From: Erodium maritimum
Taxonomy: Eukaryota; Streptophyta; Magnoliopsida; Geraniales; Geraniaceae
DNA: 64,000 bases
Direction of reading: 5' to 3'
Assembly (NCBI GenBank): GCA_963921825.1
Contig: OY997588.1
Coordinates: forward strand, 62,640,617 to 62,704,616
A program made the position numbers and the translations under genes. This document shows, piece after piece, positions 45,274 through 55,877 of this stretch (the stretch's first letter is position 1; every line of letters begins with the position of its first letter). The notes under the pieces were generated by a model that saw only the letters and a program-made list of their open reading frames with translations, was not told where the DNA came from and ran no database searches.

Positions 45274-48086
45274 TGTCACGCCTTAAACCCGGTTTTGACC
45301 GGACTCGAGACGTGAACTAAAACAATAATAAATTTGAATGAAAGTAAAGCCAAGACAAGTCTTTAATAACAATTTAAAACCCAGAAAAACACCACGAGTC
45401 AACAGCTCAGTAAAAACAGCGGTAAAAGTTCAAAAGATAACGGTATGTCTCTAGACTACTAGCCTAGGACTCTCGCAAGCTCCCAAGCATCGAGCATCCA
45501 GCCAGTACACAACCCGCTCAGGACCTGAAAAACAACAAGATAAGGGGTGAGCTTTCGCTCAGTAGGAAAAGTAGTTAAGGTTATAAGCAAGCGCTCACCA
45601 CCACGGGTAACCGTCCAATTAAGACATACTAGTACAGCACACGACTAATTTCCAACGGAACTCGTAACCACAAACCTCAACTCAAGACCAAACCACACTC
45701 ACAAACAAACTCAAACGACCAAGTACAAACTGCAATCACATCACTTAACAGATCAATCAAGTAGCGTAAACAGTAAATCACTAACACGTCCCGTACCGCA
45801 GTCCCCTATTCCGTCGGCTGTCCAAAACCCGACTCTATCATATCGCACTGGAACACACAACATCGGCCTAGATATCTTCCCGGCAAACACTCGGGGTACA
45901 GTCTCAATATGTCATACCAGAATCTCCATCGGCCTAGACATCTTCCCAGCACTCCTTCGGGGAACGAAAAGTCAACACAAACCGTCGGCCTAGATATCCC
46001 ACATCGGACTACCCCTTCGATGTAGGTATCGTACCGGAACCACTACCCAGGGGACCACGCATACGTGGGACCACACTGTCGGCCTAGGTACTATCCTACA
46101 CCGGCGTACCCCCTCGGTCGTAGGTACCATGCCGGATACAACTCCTCGGAACACACATAAAGATAATATCACACATCACAATGCCATAATCAAACACGGC
46201 TTACCAAGCCCAACAATCGTACCATAACACGTCACGTCGGTCTATCACTCAGCCGACCACAACACAACCAAAGATTCACAGTTCATCAAACACGACACAC
46301 TTGCCCACACATAGCAACAACATGCTCACCGGATATACTAATTCTTGACTCTTAAACTTATCGACACTAAGTCACACAACGTGCATCTCAAACAATAACA
46401 TGCAATTCAATCAGCACACAACCTACGGCTCGACATGGCCAATCTACCAACACAGCAATTTCACAAGTATTGAAAGCGGCTACACTAGTGAATCACATCC
46501 TACATGTTACTAAGACTCGTCCGGTCATTATAATATAAACGATCGTTCCAGTTTTATTATTACCTAGCATGCATACTAGTAACTTTCTGCAATTAAACCG
46601 GTATCCGCTACGTTCCCTACCTCAAGAAGAACAAACAGCTACGCCTCTTAGCTGCTGACGTCCTGGCTCGCTACCTCCGGTCTTCTCTTCGAACGAAGCC
46701 GAACTCTAAAAATTAACACGGAAAGCCATAATTAATAGCGGTTCCAAAGTTAATTTATAAGTTACGAACGGTCCAATTTAAAGTCAACAGTTGCCCTTTT
46801 TAAACTCGAATGAGCCAAAAGAAGGAATTATACGACGAATCGGGTTCGAGTACCCGAGCACTGAGCACAGAACCCGGTGCACGTTTCCCATGGCACGGTT
46901 CCCAATGCACGAATATCGAGTCACAGTTCCCAATGCACTGTTTCCGAGGTACTGGTTTCGAGGCATGGTTCCCAAGGTGTCCGATTCAGCGTTTCCGCTT
47001 TTAATCCCATTCTAAGTCCGTTTTAACAGTCCAGTTTAAACGTCCGACGTTCCTCGTAACGGTTCCGCAATTCAAGGTCCCAATTTTGTTATCGATCCGG
47101 TAAAACCGTCATCCAAACGTTCCAGTTCGTTCCACAGTCCAAAATTCGTCTTAATTCAAAACTGATTTTAAACCCTTTTTGATTTACTTATGTTTTCTTT
47201 CTTTTTCTTTTAATTTCCTTAATTATTTTGTTTCCAAACGTCCAGATCCAGAAAAAGTGCTCGTTTAAAGGAAATAAAAGAAGAAAGAAAGGGAAAGAAG
47301 GAGGTGTCGGGTCAGATTGCGACCACTGGCGGTGACAGAACCGGACGAGGCCTCACGGTGCGACGCTCACCGTAGGGAAAAAGGGCGGCGGCGGGCGGTG
47401 GTTACAGCCGTGGGAGCGGCGGAGTACGGCGAGGTCTCGCTTGCCTCAGACCTGGACGAACTCGACGGTTCCGTCCCGGATCTGGTGAGCGCGCCGGCGA
47501 GCTCGCCTCGCCTCTGGATGTGCACAGCGACGGCGAGGGCTTGGCTACGCGCGGTCGACGGTGGTGGTCGAAGTCAAACACGGGAGGAGAAGAGGTGAGA
47601 TGGAGAGAGAGGTCGAGGGTCGGCTTGGGTTGCTGAGAGGAAGGAGAGGGAGAGAACTCGGTGCTGAGAGGAAGGGAAGCTTGACGGCGGCGAGAAGAGG
47701 GAGAGAGGGACGGCGAGGGTGAAGCGAGAGAGGGAGAGAGGTCGGAGACAAGAGGTTGAGGGAGAGAGGGACGGGGTCTGCGCATGGATGAGGTGAATTA
47801 GGGTTCGAAACCCTAATCCGTGCCTCTTAAATAACATGGGCTCGGCTCGGTTTTGGGCCTCTGACTGACAAACGGGCCTCGCGGCCCAAAGAGGGTGAGG
47901 CGTCTGAGTCGGGCGGGTTTGGCCTGTCCGGGTCTGCTGGTCGGGTCTGGTCCGTCCGACCCGGCCCTTTCCTTTTTTTTTTTTCTCTTTTGCAGTCGTT
48001 CCAAAAAAACAAATCGTTTTCCAACCTCGACGTTTCAAACGTTTAAATTTAATAATTTAAAGCTTTTTCCCGAGGCGGTCTTCACA
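45274..48086 (-). repeat. Solo LTR S1 (2813 bp), relative of the TE-B LTR
   Basis: The plus strand starts TGTCACGCCTTAAACCCGGT and ends GGCGGTCTTCACA, parallel to the TE-B LTR (TGTCACGCCCCAAATCCGG...GCGGGTCTTACA). Internal landmarks such as GGGGTGAGCTTTCGCTCAGTAGG are shared. It is bounded by GTTTC (45269-45273) and TTTTC (48087-48091), one mismatch, and splits the LINE E endonuclease. A purine-rich stretch (47560-47770) produces long fortuitous open frames. No internal domain remains, so it is a solo LTR from unequal recombination. Confidence 0.83.
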
Positions 48087-48091
48087 TTTTC

Positions 48092-48200
48092 TAACACGAC
48101 GACGATGTGCGGATGCATGTTGCAAAGAAGGTGGCGTAGGTGTTGGTTATGCATCCGTGAACCCATGCCCGGACAATTCAAAACTAGGATCCGTAAGTCG
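48092..48200 (-). pseudogene. LINE E endonuclease, N-terminal part
   Basis: LRILVLNCPGMGSRMHNQHL followed by RHLLCNMHPHIVVVLEN, the canonical opening of LINE endonucleases (W/L-N-C-x-G...L..L....P.I..L.EN). It continues across S1 at 45273. Further upstream (48201-48700) the sequence is decayed; I cannot assign ORF1. Confidence 0.8.
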
Positions 48201-48925
48201 GATTTCTCTAGAAGGCGAGACTGAGTGGGCAAAAGTATCGAGCCTGGGTCCACCCGGCGTTGGGACTAAGGTATATGGGTTACTTGAGATAATGAGATTG
48301 GTGGAGGAGTGGTCGAGCAGAAGTAACCAGGTAATACATAGGCGAAAAAGGTGGAGTTGCTGAAGATAGTGAAATTGGGGGAGGATTGTCCGAAATTCGA
48401 GCAAAATTAATTAGAGAAGACCGAGGCGAAAGTGTTGTCTAGTGTGTAGGCTCGTCGTAGCAAGATGGGATTGACGGCGTCACCTCATGAGAACGAGATA
48501 CGCGGCCAAGTCTGGGGAATGAGGAGAACGCTATTGCGACCCGAAGCAACGTCGGAAGGATCTGGATCAATGTTGCTGGAGTGGGCGGCCAGGAAGAGAC
48601 GACGTCGCAATCTTAACAGAGCTCATTGTATGGTTTGCTTTAGCATGGGGTTAGGTTAGGCTTCTTTCTTATTATTTCACCCTAAAGGATTTTTAGAAAC
48701 CGTTGAAGTATTTAATTTAGCATAAAAAGAAAGAGAAAACATTATATTCCACACCTTACAAATTAAAAGTGTATAATTACAAACATGAAAACCAAACCAC
48801 TTACAATTCATATAAGCTTATTTCACAAGAAAAAAAATTGAATACAGAGCAGAAAAACGAAACACAAGCCCAACTCATCCTCAAATCAACCAAACCAAAC
48901 CGTAAAAAAAACATTTTGACTACCT

Positions 48926-50298
48926 TCAGAAAGCCAAAACAAGACTCGAAGCAATGAACACTCCAAGAGAACCCGCAAAGCTCAGCACGACGGAAGAAGC
49001 TGCACTTGGTGGTGGTGGTGGAGGCGGAGGTGAGTGATCACCGTCGTCGTTGTCATCGCTTGCCGGTGCCGGAGAGGAGCGGCCAGTCCGGTCAGCCAAG
49101 ACGACGACAACGAGCTTCTCATTCTTGAGGCAATGGTCTTTGTTGCCACTGATAAAGTGGTAAGGACCGGATTTGTGGAAAGTGAAGACAGTGTGGCCAT
49201 CGGTGAATGATGCGATCGGAGAATCTGTGTTGCAGTTGGTGTAATCTTTGCTGCTTACTTGAAGCACTGACTCTCCTCCACTGTAGTCAAACACTGTGCA
49301 ATATGAACTTGTTTTAGTATGAAATTTGTTTATTAATGGATCACTAGTAAGTTTGATACATAAAATTCGAAACAAATATCAAGTATTGATTCTCCAACTA
49401 TTAGCTTAGCCTTAATAGATTATAGGAATAATTGCACAATTTTGCAGTGAAATATGCACGTTTTAGAATTATTGTCGATGAGTTGTTAATTTTTTTGTAA
49501 AATACATCTCCCACTTGTTTTCCGTCTGCAAATCCACTACTAGGGTATTTTTTTATGCAAAAAGTCGAAAATAACCATGTAACGTCTATACATAAGAGTT
49601 CTTAAGTACAAAACATGTATAATGTAGAATAAGTTATTTGGTATAATCAAAATTCTCTTTTAGATATACTACAGGTAATAGCATGGAAATGCATTCATTT
49701 CCTATGTATTCATATGGTTTAGAAAACTATTGGAATGAAGCAAGGGATTAAAGAAGAGTTAGGGTTCGGTTAGAATTAGTAACAAGTAAATCTTGTATTT
49801 GTCAAACATGATCGATATTTTTTGGAAAAGAGTCTTGCACAAGGGCCGTGATTTCCAAAAAAAAAAATTTGAAGCCATGGGATTGTTACATGACTAACTT
49901 CCATTAACAATAACGGATTTATAGACCGAAAATAGTTACGACTATTTTTGTCAAAAAAAAGAGTATAATTCACCGATAGTATTTGTAAAACATGCTAAAT
50001 AAGCTCAGATATACTAACAACATTTGAATGAAGTGTTTTTTCAATCCTAAAGATGACTTGTTTGAGAGTGTTATGTTCTATGGAGCTTACCAATGGAGTC
50101 TCCAACTTGAAACCTCTTGGTCTCTGCCCAATTGTTGTAGCTATCTGTGTTGGAGTCCGCAGGAACAGCCCAACTCCCTGACCCTCCAACCTTAAACTCA
50201 TAAGCACAACCTTTGTGTGCCAGTACCATGATGCAGAGGAGACCCACTACACGATACACCTTGTCTCGATGATCTGATCTCAACCCATTGTTGGCCAT
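48926..50298 (-). CDS. Early nodulin-like protein (phytocyanin domain, GPI-anchored), 2 exons
   Basis: Exons 50091-50298 and 48926-49293; the intron (797 bp) has GT/AG ends and phase 1. The product is 191 residues. Residues 1-32 form a signal peptide (hydrophobic VVGLLCIMVLA, cleavage after GCA). The phytocyanin fold spans about 33-135: YEFKVGGSGSWAVP, NNWAETKRFQVGDSIVFDYS, YTNCNTDSPI and YHFISGNKDHCLKNEKL. Expected blue-copper ligands are changed (GESV where His is usual, FISG where Cys is usual), so it should not bind copper; two cysteines can still form the fold's disulfide. A Pro-rich arabinogalactan-like linker and a hydrophobic C-terminus (SVVLSFAGSLGVFIASSLVL) indicate a GPI anchor and plasma-membrane location. 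No damage is seen. The downstream spacer 48711-48925 probably holds the 3' UTR. Confidence 0.93.
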
Positions 50299-50333
50299 GG
50301 ATAAAACTCAAATGGGTAGTGCTCACAAAGAGA

Positions 50334-50341
50334 TTTTTATA
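50334..50341 (-). promoter_or_regulatory. TATA box of the ENODL gene
   Basis: Minus-strand TATAAAAA, 36 bp upstream of the ATG at 50298. This leaves room for only a very short 5' UTR. Confidence 0.6.
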
Positions 50342-50344
50342 CCG

Positions 50345-51045
50345 AAAACAACCTCGGATTTTTTTGGGGGAAGATGATCGAGGATGTTTGTGATGAGAAT
50401 GGTGTTGGAGGTTGGGGGTTTTGTAGGCCTAGTTGCAAGAGCCTTTACAAGCAGTGGTAGTGAAGCTTTCGCTTCTTTTTTGCCATTCAATCTACTTTTG
50501 TTCGAGGTTTTGTTAACTTCTGTTGCAGTGCAAAGTATATCTGCTACTTTTGTTATACCAGGACTAGATTGTCTCTTGATGTCGTTTTTGTGTAACTTGG
50601 TGGGTGGGTTTATGCTTTGCTTGACCACTTATCGGAATATTCATGTCTTGTAGTTTGGGCTATTAGACTAAATAATCACCCATTCAAGTAATTAATACGT
50701 ATATTCTTTCCGGCCACCCAGTTTGGGTTAGCTGCGGTCAGATAGGATCATGTTACCGGGGACGGTTATAATCATCCCCTTGCAAGACAAGACAACCACG
50801 CAGACGGGTATTTAGTCCTTGTTCTAGTGTTTTATGTTTATCTATTGTTGACCGCTCTCTTTTATTGTACTGTATAAAAAGTGCTTGGTATGATTATCCT
50901 ATGTGTCGGATCACCTGTTTAAACAAATGGGGGATACCATCCAAACCTTAGGATTGTTTCAGGTTTTATCTCTTAATTTTTATGGTTGTAATATTTCGAT
51001 ATTAATGATATGAAAGTTTTACTCTTCCTTATAAAAAAAGAGTAT
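50345..51045 (+). mobile_element. Probable 3' fragment of a LINE-type element (X)
   Basis: Plus-strand sequence ending ATTTCGATATTAATGATATG...CTTATAAAAAAAG, similar to the 3' ends of the RRM elements and LINEs here. No coding domain is recognised and no duplication is clear, so the left limit is a guess. It starts within a few bases of the ENODL TATA box. Confidence 0.45.
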
Positions 51046-51549
51046 GTATATCGATATGATGTAAAGTGGACAACTATGAAGATGATGTAATAATACTAAA
51101 TTGTTATGTCGAGAATGCTTGGAGTTGTGGACTCGATCGATATGAGTTATAATACGAATGGTTTCGATGCTTTACACGAGTGTTGCGATTTGAATGCTAC
51201 GCTTATGGCGAACATACTTAATGTATGCCTCACAATAGTATAAGAGAAGAGCTATTTGTTGAAGATTGACTCTGCACCGGGTTCAATGCTCAAATATGAG
51301 TGAATTTCAAGAAGTTGAGTGTCATGTAATTGCTTTTGAAGAACAATTACACTACGTAATGTTGATTCTTGAAAACCATCTTTGTGTTCAAATATCATTT
51401 TGTACAGTACTACATGTCTTTCTGTAGTATCGTAATTCTTTTGAAAAATTACAGCACCACCTAGACGAATTTTATAATCAGATGTAACTAAGTGAAAATG
51501 AATACTTAAGTGTAACTAAATATAATCAATTTTCTTTATCATCAGTTTG
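51046..51549. other. Spacer, nothing recognised
   Basis: AT-rich sequence with no ORF of note, no repeat boundary and no RNA gene that I can see. Confidence 0.4.
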
Positions 51550-51616
51550 TCTTTTTTTATAAGTTCAAATATTTTATTAAAAAAATTAGGTCCAAAGAGG
51601 ATCGAATCGAAGACAA
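51550..51616 (-). mobile_element. 3'-end remnant of another RRM-type element (H')
   Basis: The minus strand reads ...GGACCTAATTTTTTTAATAA AATATTTGAACTTATAAAAA with flanking words that parallel the 3' UTR of H. The H insertion site (CCATAACATGAG) lies at its upstream side, so H may have landed in an older relative. Further upstream parts of H' cannot be followed beyond 53538. Confidence 0.45.
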
Positions 51617-51771
51617 CCATAACATGAGTTTTTTTTTTTTTGGATAAGCGCGAATTTTTATTAGAAAAAAGTTAGATCCAAGCAGGATCTAACCAAAGGC
51701 AACCATTACAGATGAGCTCTCAAAAGGAGCTGCGGGAACAATCCCCGAACAAAAATAAGAAGGACCGAAAA

Positions 51772-53424
51772 TCACCCATCAGTGACCCACTCTTCCCCTT
51801 CCGAAGTCAGAGTCGGATCATCAAAAGCTTTAGCTGCATGAGCCCGTTGAGCCGCTAGAGTTTGTTGGATCTGTTTCCCAATGTCCACCGGATTCACAAC
51901 TCTCTCCCGACTCCTAGAATGGGATGGTTTGATATGAGCGGTGTAGTAATCCCCTAAGAACTTGGGAGGCTGACATTGACGATTCGAAGTTCTAGATGGT
52001 TGCTTCGAATAACGACCCTTGTTCACAGGTTTAAGAAATGAAGGTTGAAGGAGAGCCTCCTTCCACGGACTACTGTGAAGAACCCCATTTTCCACCTGGT
52101 GAGTAGCTCCCGAAATAGCCACATCTGATGGTTGTAATTGAGTCTCCAGGCCCGAAACCGACCCATTAGAATCTGGTCCCGATTCTGATGGTTGGACCTT
52201 ACCTATTGGATGGATTGGGCTCAAGATAGGCCCAATCAAAGACCCAACAGGGCCTGGTCCTGTACTTACACTAACACATGTTGGCTGGACTGATACAGGC
52301 CTATTTGGACTAAGCCCAATACCAGACCCATACTCGACTTCACGCCCAAGACGAGCTGCGTCAATTCCTGAACCTGTTACAACCTGACCCGCAGGACTTG
52401 GGCTCAACGCAAGTCCAATTCCAGGCCCGACTTTCGGCCCAAACTCCACCAACAGTGCATCGTCTTCAGCGTGTCCAGCCATATCCGGAACGATCGCACC
52501 AGACAAATCGTGATCTTCAATCACGCCACGATTCTCTCTCAATCCAGCCATAACAGGTTCAGAAGTTGAAATTGAAATGGAGAGAATTTCGGGATCACGG
52601 ATCTCACCCGAAACCGGTGGATCAACGTCACCCCCAGCGAGCGTCTCCGGCGAGTCTCCGGCTAGTACACCCATTTGATTCGCCATTTCGAACGTGGGAA
52701 CACTTGAAACAACACCCTGCATAGCTTCCTCTACTGCAAGAGCACACGGATCTCCCTCTCCCATACTCTGTTTCAATGGATGAAAAACAGAGGAACGATT
52801 CAAACGCGACCCGTGTTTTCCAGGACGAGCAAAGGCGATGAGAAGCACATAGCCATTGAGTTTATACCCATTAAGAGAATCAATGGCCTTCGCACAGTCC
52901 CTGTTTTTGAAAGTGGCGAAGCCGAAGAAAGAACCCTGACGATTCGGTCTCTTCAAAACAGAGGCTGAGACAATCTCTCCGAAGGAGCTCAGGGCATTAC
53001 GAACCCAATCAGAGGTTGTGCCATACGGGAGATTGTAGAGGAAGAGCTCGGTCCCCTTGTCCGGAACCTTCAACCTTGTTTTAGCCTTCGAAACTGCACC
53101 ATCAGTCTTACCTGTAGGCCCAGAGACTCCCAACTTCCCTGGCCCTACAACAGACACAACATGATTCTTCTTCACCACTTCAGGATCCACCTGCGCTGAT
53201 TTGGCCGGAGGATTGGCGTTGGCCCTCACCCGATCCCGTTTCCTGACCTTAGACGCAGCTATAGAACCTCTGACCAACGAACCTGTGACAATGGAGCAGT
53301 ATTCCTTGTACATAGATAGTAAATTTGTACAGAAGGAGGGGAATGATAATAACTCCCCACCCTTCTCACTACAGCGAGCACGACCTCCATTCCGGCGAAC
53401 ACGAGCTCTCGTTCTCTCACTCAT
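51772..53424 (-). CDS. RRM-domain protein of element H, intact, 550 aa
   Basis: Start ATG 53424 (MSERTRARVRR), chosen because the shared LLSFPSFCTNLLSMYKEY segment follows at residues 25-43. The frame is also open up to 53517. The RRM is at about residues 125-200: RNP2 LFLYNLP, RNP1 SFFGFATF, end NGYKLNGYVLLIAFARPG. The rest is predicted disordered, Gly/Pro/Ser-rich, with VLHSSPWKEALLQPS near residue 450 and the end AKAFDDPTLTSEGEEWVTDG. RNA binding by an ORF1-like chaperone or ribonucleoprotein component is inferred from the RRM; some plant LINE ORF1 proteins carry RRMs. I do not recognise a named host gene. No stop or frameshift occurs in 551 codons. Confidence 0.75.
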   Translation of the reverse strand: MSERTRARVRRNGGRARCSEKGGELLSFPSFCTNLLSMYKEYCSIVTGSLVRGSIAASKVRKRDRVRANANPPAKSAQVDPEVVKKNHVVSVVGPGKLGVSGPTGKTDGAVSKAKTRLKVPDKGTELFLYNLPYGTTSDWVRNALSSFGEIVSASVLKRPNRQGSFFGFATFKNRDCAKAIDSLNGYKLNGYVLLIAFARPGKHGSRLNRSSVFHPLKQSMGEGDPCALAVEEAMQGVVSSVPTFEMANQMGVLAGDSPETLAGGDVDPPVSGEIRDPEILSISISTSEPVMAGLRENRGVIEDHDLSGAIVPDMAGHAEDDALLVEFGPKVGPGIGLALSPSPAGQVVTGSGIDAARLGREVEYGSGIGLSPNRPVSVQPTCVSVSTGPGPVGSLIGPILSPIHPIGKVQPSESGPDSNGSVSGLETQLQPSDVAISGATHQVENGVLHSSPWKEALLQPSFLKPVNKGRYSKQPSRTSNRQCQPPKFLGDYYTAHIKPSHSRSRERVVNPVDIGKQIQQTLAAQRAHAAKAFDDPTLTSEGEEWVTDG

Positions 53425-53433
53425 CTTCAAGGC

Positions 53434-53508
53434 ATGCTCTACTATTAATGTGTTTTCCCATATATTGATATAATGCTCTACTACTAATGTGTTTTCCCAT
53501 ATGTTTTC
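53434..53508 (-). repeat. Two 39-bp monomers at the 5' end of element H
   Basis: ATGCTCTACTAyTAATGTGT followed by TTTCCCATAT occurs at 53434-53472 and 53473-53508. A third partial GTTTTCCCAT lies at the very end. Position at the element's 5' terminus is reminiscent of monomeric LINE promoters. Confidence 0.75.
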
Positions 53509-53550
53509 CCATAACATGAGATTTGTTTACGGGGTGTATATGAGATTCAA

Positions 53551-55877
53551 TTTTTTTTAGTGAAAGGTGTAATTTTATTCACTTAGATTTCTGTACGTAT
53601 GTGTGTGTAAGGGATAAATACATGACCACCAAGAACAGACATAAGATACAATGATGTCGCAGTTTTTTTAAACTATAACTGCCACTGACGGTTTTGAAGA
53701 GGGTGCCACAAAGGCTACATAATAGATTTTCAATTAAGCTTAAAAGTAATCGAAGTAGACTACAGTTGCTCGAGGTCTTGCCTAAACGTTGCAGGCACAA
53801 TATATGACCGAACCTGATATCATACACTTCATCAGAAGGCAATGCTCTAACCAGGGACCCCTCCCAAGGTCAGTCCCTAGAGCACTGAATCCCTTTCATT
53901 CCTCCATGCGGGAATGCTTCCTAGCCCGTTCTTGATCCTCTTGGGGTTCACCAATAGAACCCCGTTTTACTCCCTCAACTCCTGCCCCTATACCAGACAC
54001 AGACACAGTTTCAGGTCCACTTCTATCTCTGTGCTCATGAAGGATCGGGTTGTCAGGCTTCTGGCCACCAGAGATCCGGTCGATCACCAGATTTTTCAAG
54101 CCCGAATCCCCCGAACGGGGCTGGATTGCGCCCCAAGGACTCGCACTATTAGGTGCAGTAGTCGGGGATACTATTGGGCCCCTGCCTCGATACAACGGTC
54201 CCTTAGGTGCAGTACTCACAGATACCGGTTTCCAATCCGATGCATATACCTTCTTGTCTCGATCCCTGTGATATTCCAGGATAGAGGAATCAAACCGCGG
54301 GGTTCCCGCCACCTCCCGGGGACACTACTTGAAGCCATGTCCAATCATCCCACAATTACCACAGAAATCAGGTAACTTAGAGTATGTGAGAGATACTTGA
54401 ATTGGTTCAAGAAATTCCTGAAATCGGAGTACGAGATAGCGGCGCAAGGGATGCTCCATCAGATGCCAAAACTGAATCCGAACAGTTCCTCCCCAGTATG
54501 TGCCCCACTTGTCAGAAGGCACTTCAACACTTAGCCCCAGTACCGAGCCGATCGTTTCCCTTGTTGTCTTGGTTCGTACCAAGGGAGGAAGACCGTGAGC
54601 ATGAGCCTAGAGTTGGAGCCGGTCCAAGGCCATAAGCTCCCTAGCCATCAAATCCAAGTCCCTAAGGAGGAGAGGTCGTCCGTCAAAACACAAGGGTTCG
54701 TTTCTACAGACCCACGTGCACACCTCCCCCATCTCGAAGTAGAAGCCAAATACCCCTGGCCGGATGTCCTTAATGACCAGACCCTCCGCAGCTTTCCCTC
54801 ATGCCCTGGTGATGACTCAGAACATCACGTCCTTCCGAGGTGGTTTAGCCGCCCATAATTTTCCCATCATATCCTCGGCATCATGACCTCCACCTCCTCT
54901 TCATCGTCCAGGGAATAGGCCGAGAAACCGTCCTAGAGATTGTGTAGATTAATCTTCAGGGTTGGCCCCACCGGTGGAGGCACCGAGGTAGACCCCACCT
55001 TTGTGGACTTGAATACCCGTCGACGCTGAACCGCTCCCGGGGGTACATTCAGAGCAGTAGGGACGATGGGATTCCGGTCAAGTTTCGAGGTAAGTCATCC
55101 CCCACAGAGTTACCGCAAAACACCGTACATTCTGGTTCCTCCATCAGAGCCTTCCCTCAGGCAGGATCGCGATAGCTTGGAGAGGAAGGAACCAGGTCTG
55201 GTTCGGCGTTCTTCAATGTCGTCGCCGCAGGAGGAGAGACCGTCAAGGGAGCAAAACCAGGAGGAACCCCAGGGATCCGAGACTTATCCGGGGCTGCCCC
55301 CTCTCCGCCATTACCACCGGCACAACAGCCGTCTAAGGAGGCGCCTCCCTAGGATTACTTGCAGGAGACGCAAGGGCGACCTCAATTAGGGCCATAGGGA
55401 TCGAAACCCTAACTGGTCCTTCTTTTGGTGGAGGGGGATTAATCGTAGCTACTGCGACCACCAAGTCAGATGGAGGTTGAAGAATTAGAGCCCTAGTCTT
55501 GCTTGCAGGAGACGCAAGCCCTAAGGTTTTATGCGGCCGACCTCGACGGGGTTTATTCACCAGGGTTGCTTGGCCGAGGGAGAAGGAGCCCTCCACCGTA
55601 GCCGGAGCAGAGAGAAGAGGGATGAGAGGGAGAGTAGAGGACATCTTGGCTAGTTGGATTAGCTTGCGACGTCTTCTTATCAGGCGGGGGGCACCACGTC
55701 TGAGGAGGGATGAGGCGGCGGTACAAGTACCGAGGGCTACACTTGGGCAAGCGGCAACGGGACAGATCCACCATTGACAGACAAGTCGACGGCGGCGGTG
55801 GCTAGAGTAGAGGAGTCCATAGGCTAGGGTTTCCCAGGCAGAGCTTCTCGACAAGCAAGAATATTTTGGTATTGAGA
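53551..55877 (-). mobile_element. Element F: ORF1-only (DUF4283-type) LINE derivative
   Basis: A 13-bp duplication ATATGAGATTCAA occurs at 53538-53550 and 55878-55890. A poly(A) tail (T run 53551-53558) is preceded by GTGAATAAAATTACACCTTT and CACT, similar to the 3' end of LINE E (TAATAAAAGTTTCACCACTC). At 2.3 kb it carries an ORF1 remnant and 3' UTR but no endonuclease or RT. It looks like an internally deleted derivative mobilised by a D/E-type LINE. Confidence 0.78.
53896..55820 (-). pseudogene. ORF1 of element F (DUF4283 and CCHC knuckle), decayed
   Basis: Probable start ATG 55820 (MDSSTLATAAVDLSVNGGSV), with stops soon after. The middle is in several frames with Pro-rich segments. The DUF4283 C-terminal part at 54582-54325 has KWGTYWGGTVRIQFWHLMEH, LVLRFQEFLEPIQVSLTYSK and LPDFCGNCGMIGHGFK; a stop sits just before the last Cys of the knuckle. 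A tail frame 54312-53896 ends ARKHSRMEE. Homologous segments occur at 37917-38354. Confidence 0.7.

Larger units (their letters stand above)
39736..48700 (-). mobile_element. LINE E: ORF2-bearing LINE split by two solo LTRs
   Basis: Minus-strand LINE of about 4.45 kb once the two solo LTRs are removed. The duplication CGTTGAAGTA is at 39726-39735 and 48701-48710. In element sense the 3' end is TAATAAAAGTTTCACCACTC followed by AGTC and a short poly(A). Domains are EN (split), RT, zf-RVT and RNase H, collinear with LINE D and of the same subfamily (both share the LPD(A/V)LxCIVNSD C-terminus). A full ORF1 is missing, so it is probably 5' truncated. Confidence 0.87.
51629..53508 (-). mobile_element. 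RRM-encoding retroelement, copy H (complete, 1.88 kb)
   Basis: Perfect 12-bp duplication CCATAACATGAG at 51617-51628 and 53509-53520. A poly(A) tail sits at the minus-strand 3' end (T run at 51629-51643 on the plus strand). The single intact ORF spans 53424-51772 and the 3' UTR of about 130 bp ends TAATAAAAATTCGCGCTTAT followed by CC and A's. There is no endonuclease, RT or room for them. These are hallmarks of target-primed reverse transcription in trans. Two 39-bp repeat units form the 5' end. Confidence 0.85.

Noticed and set aside
47317..48038. Long overlapping Arg/Pro/Ser-rich frames
   Set aside because: They arise from a purine-rich stretch inside solo LTR S1, and several frames are open on both strands.
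49531..49541. CACTACTAGGG as the missing left CACTA end
   Set aside because: It lies in the ENODL intron, the last bases do not match CACTACTGCAG, there is no TAA before it, and it would put ENODL exon 1 inside the element.
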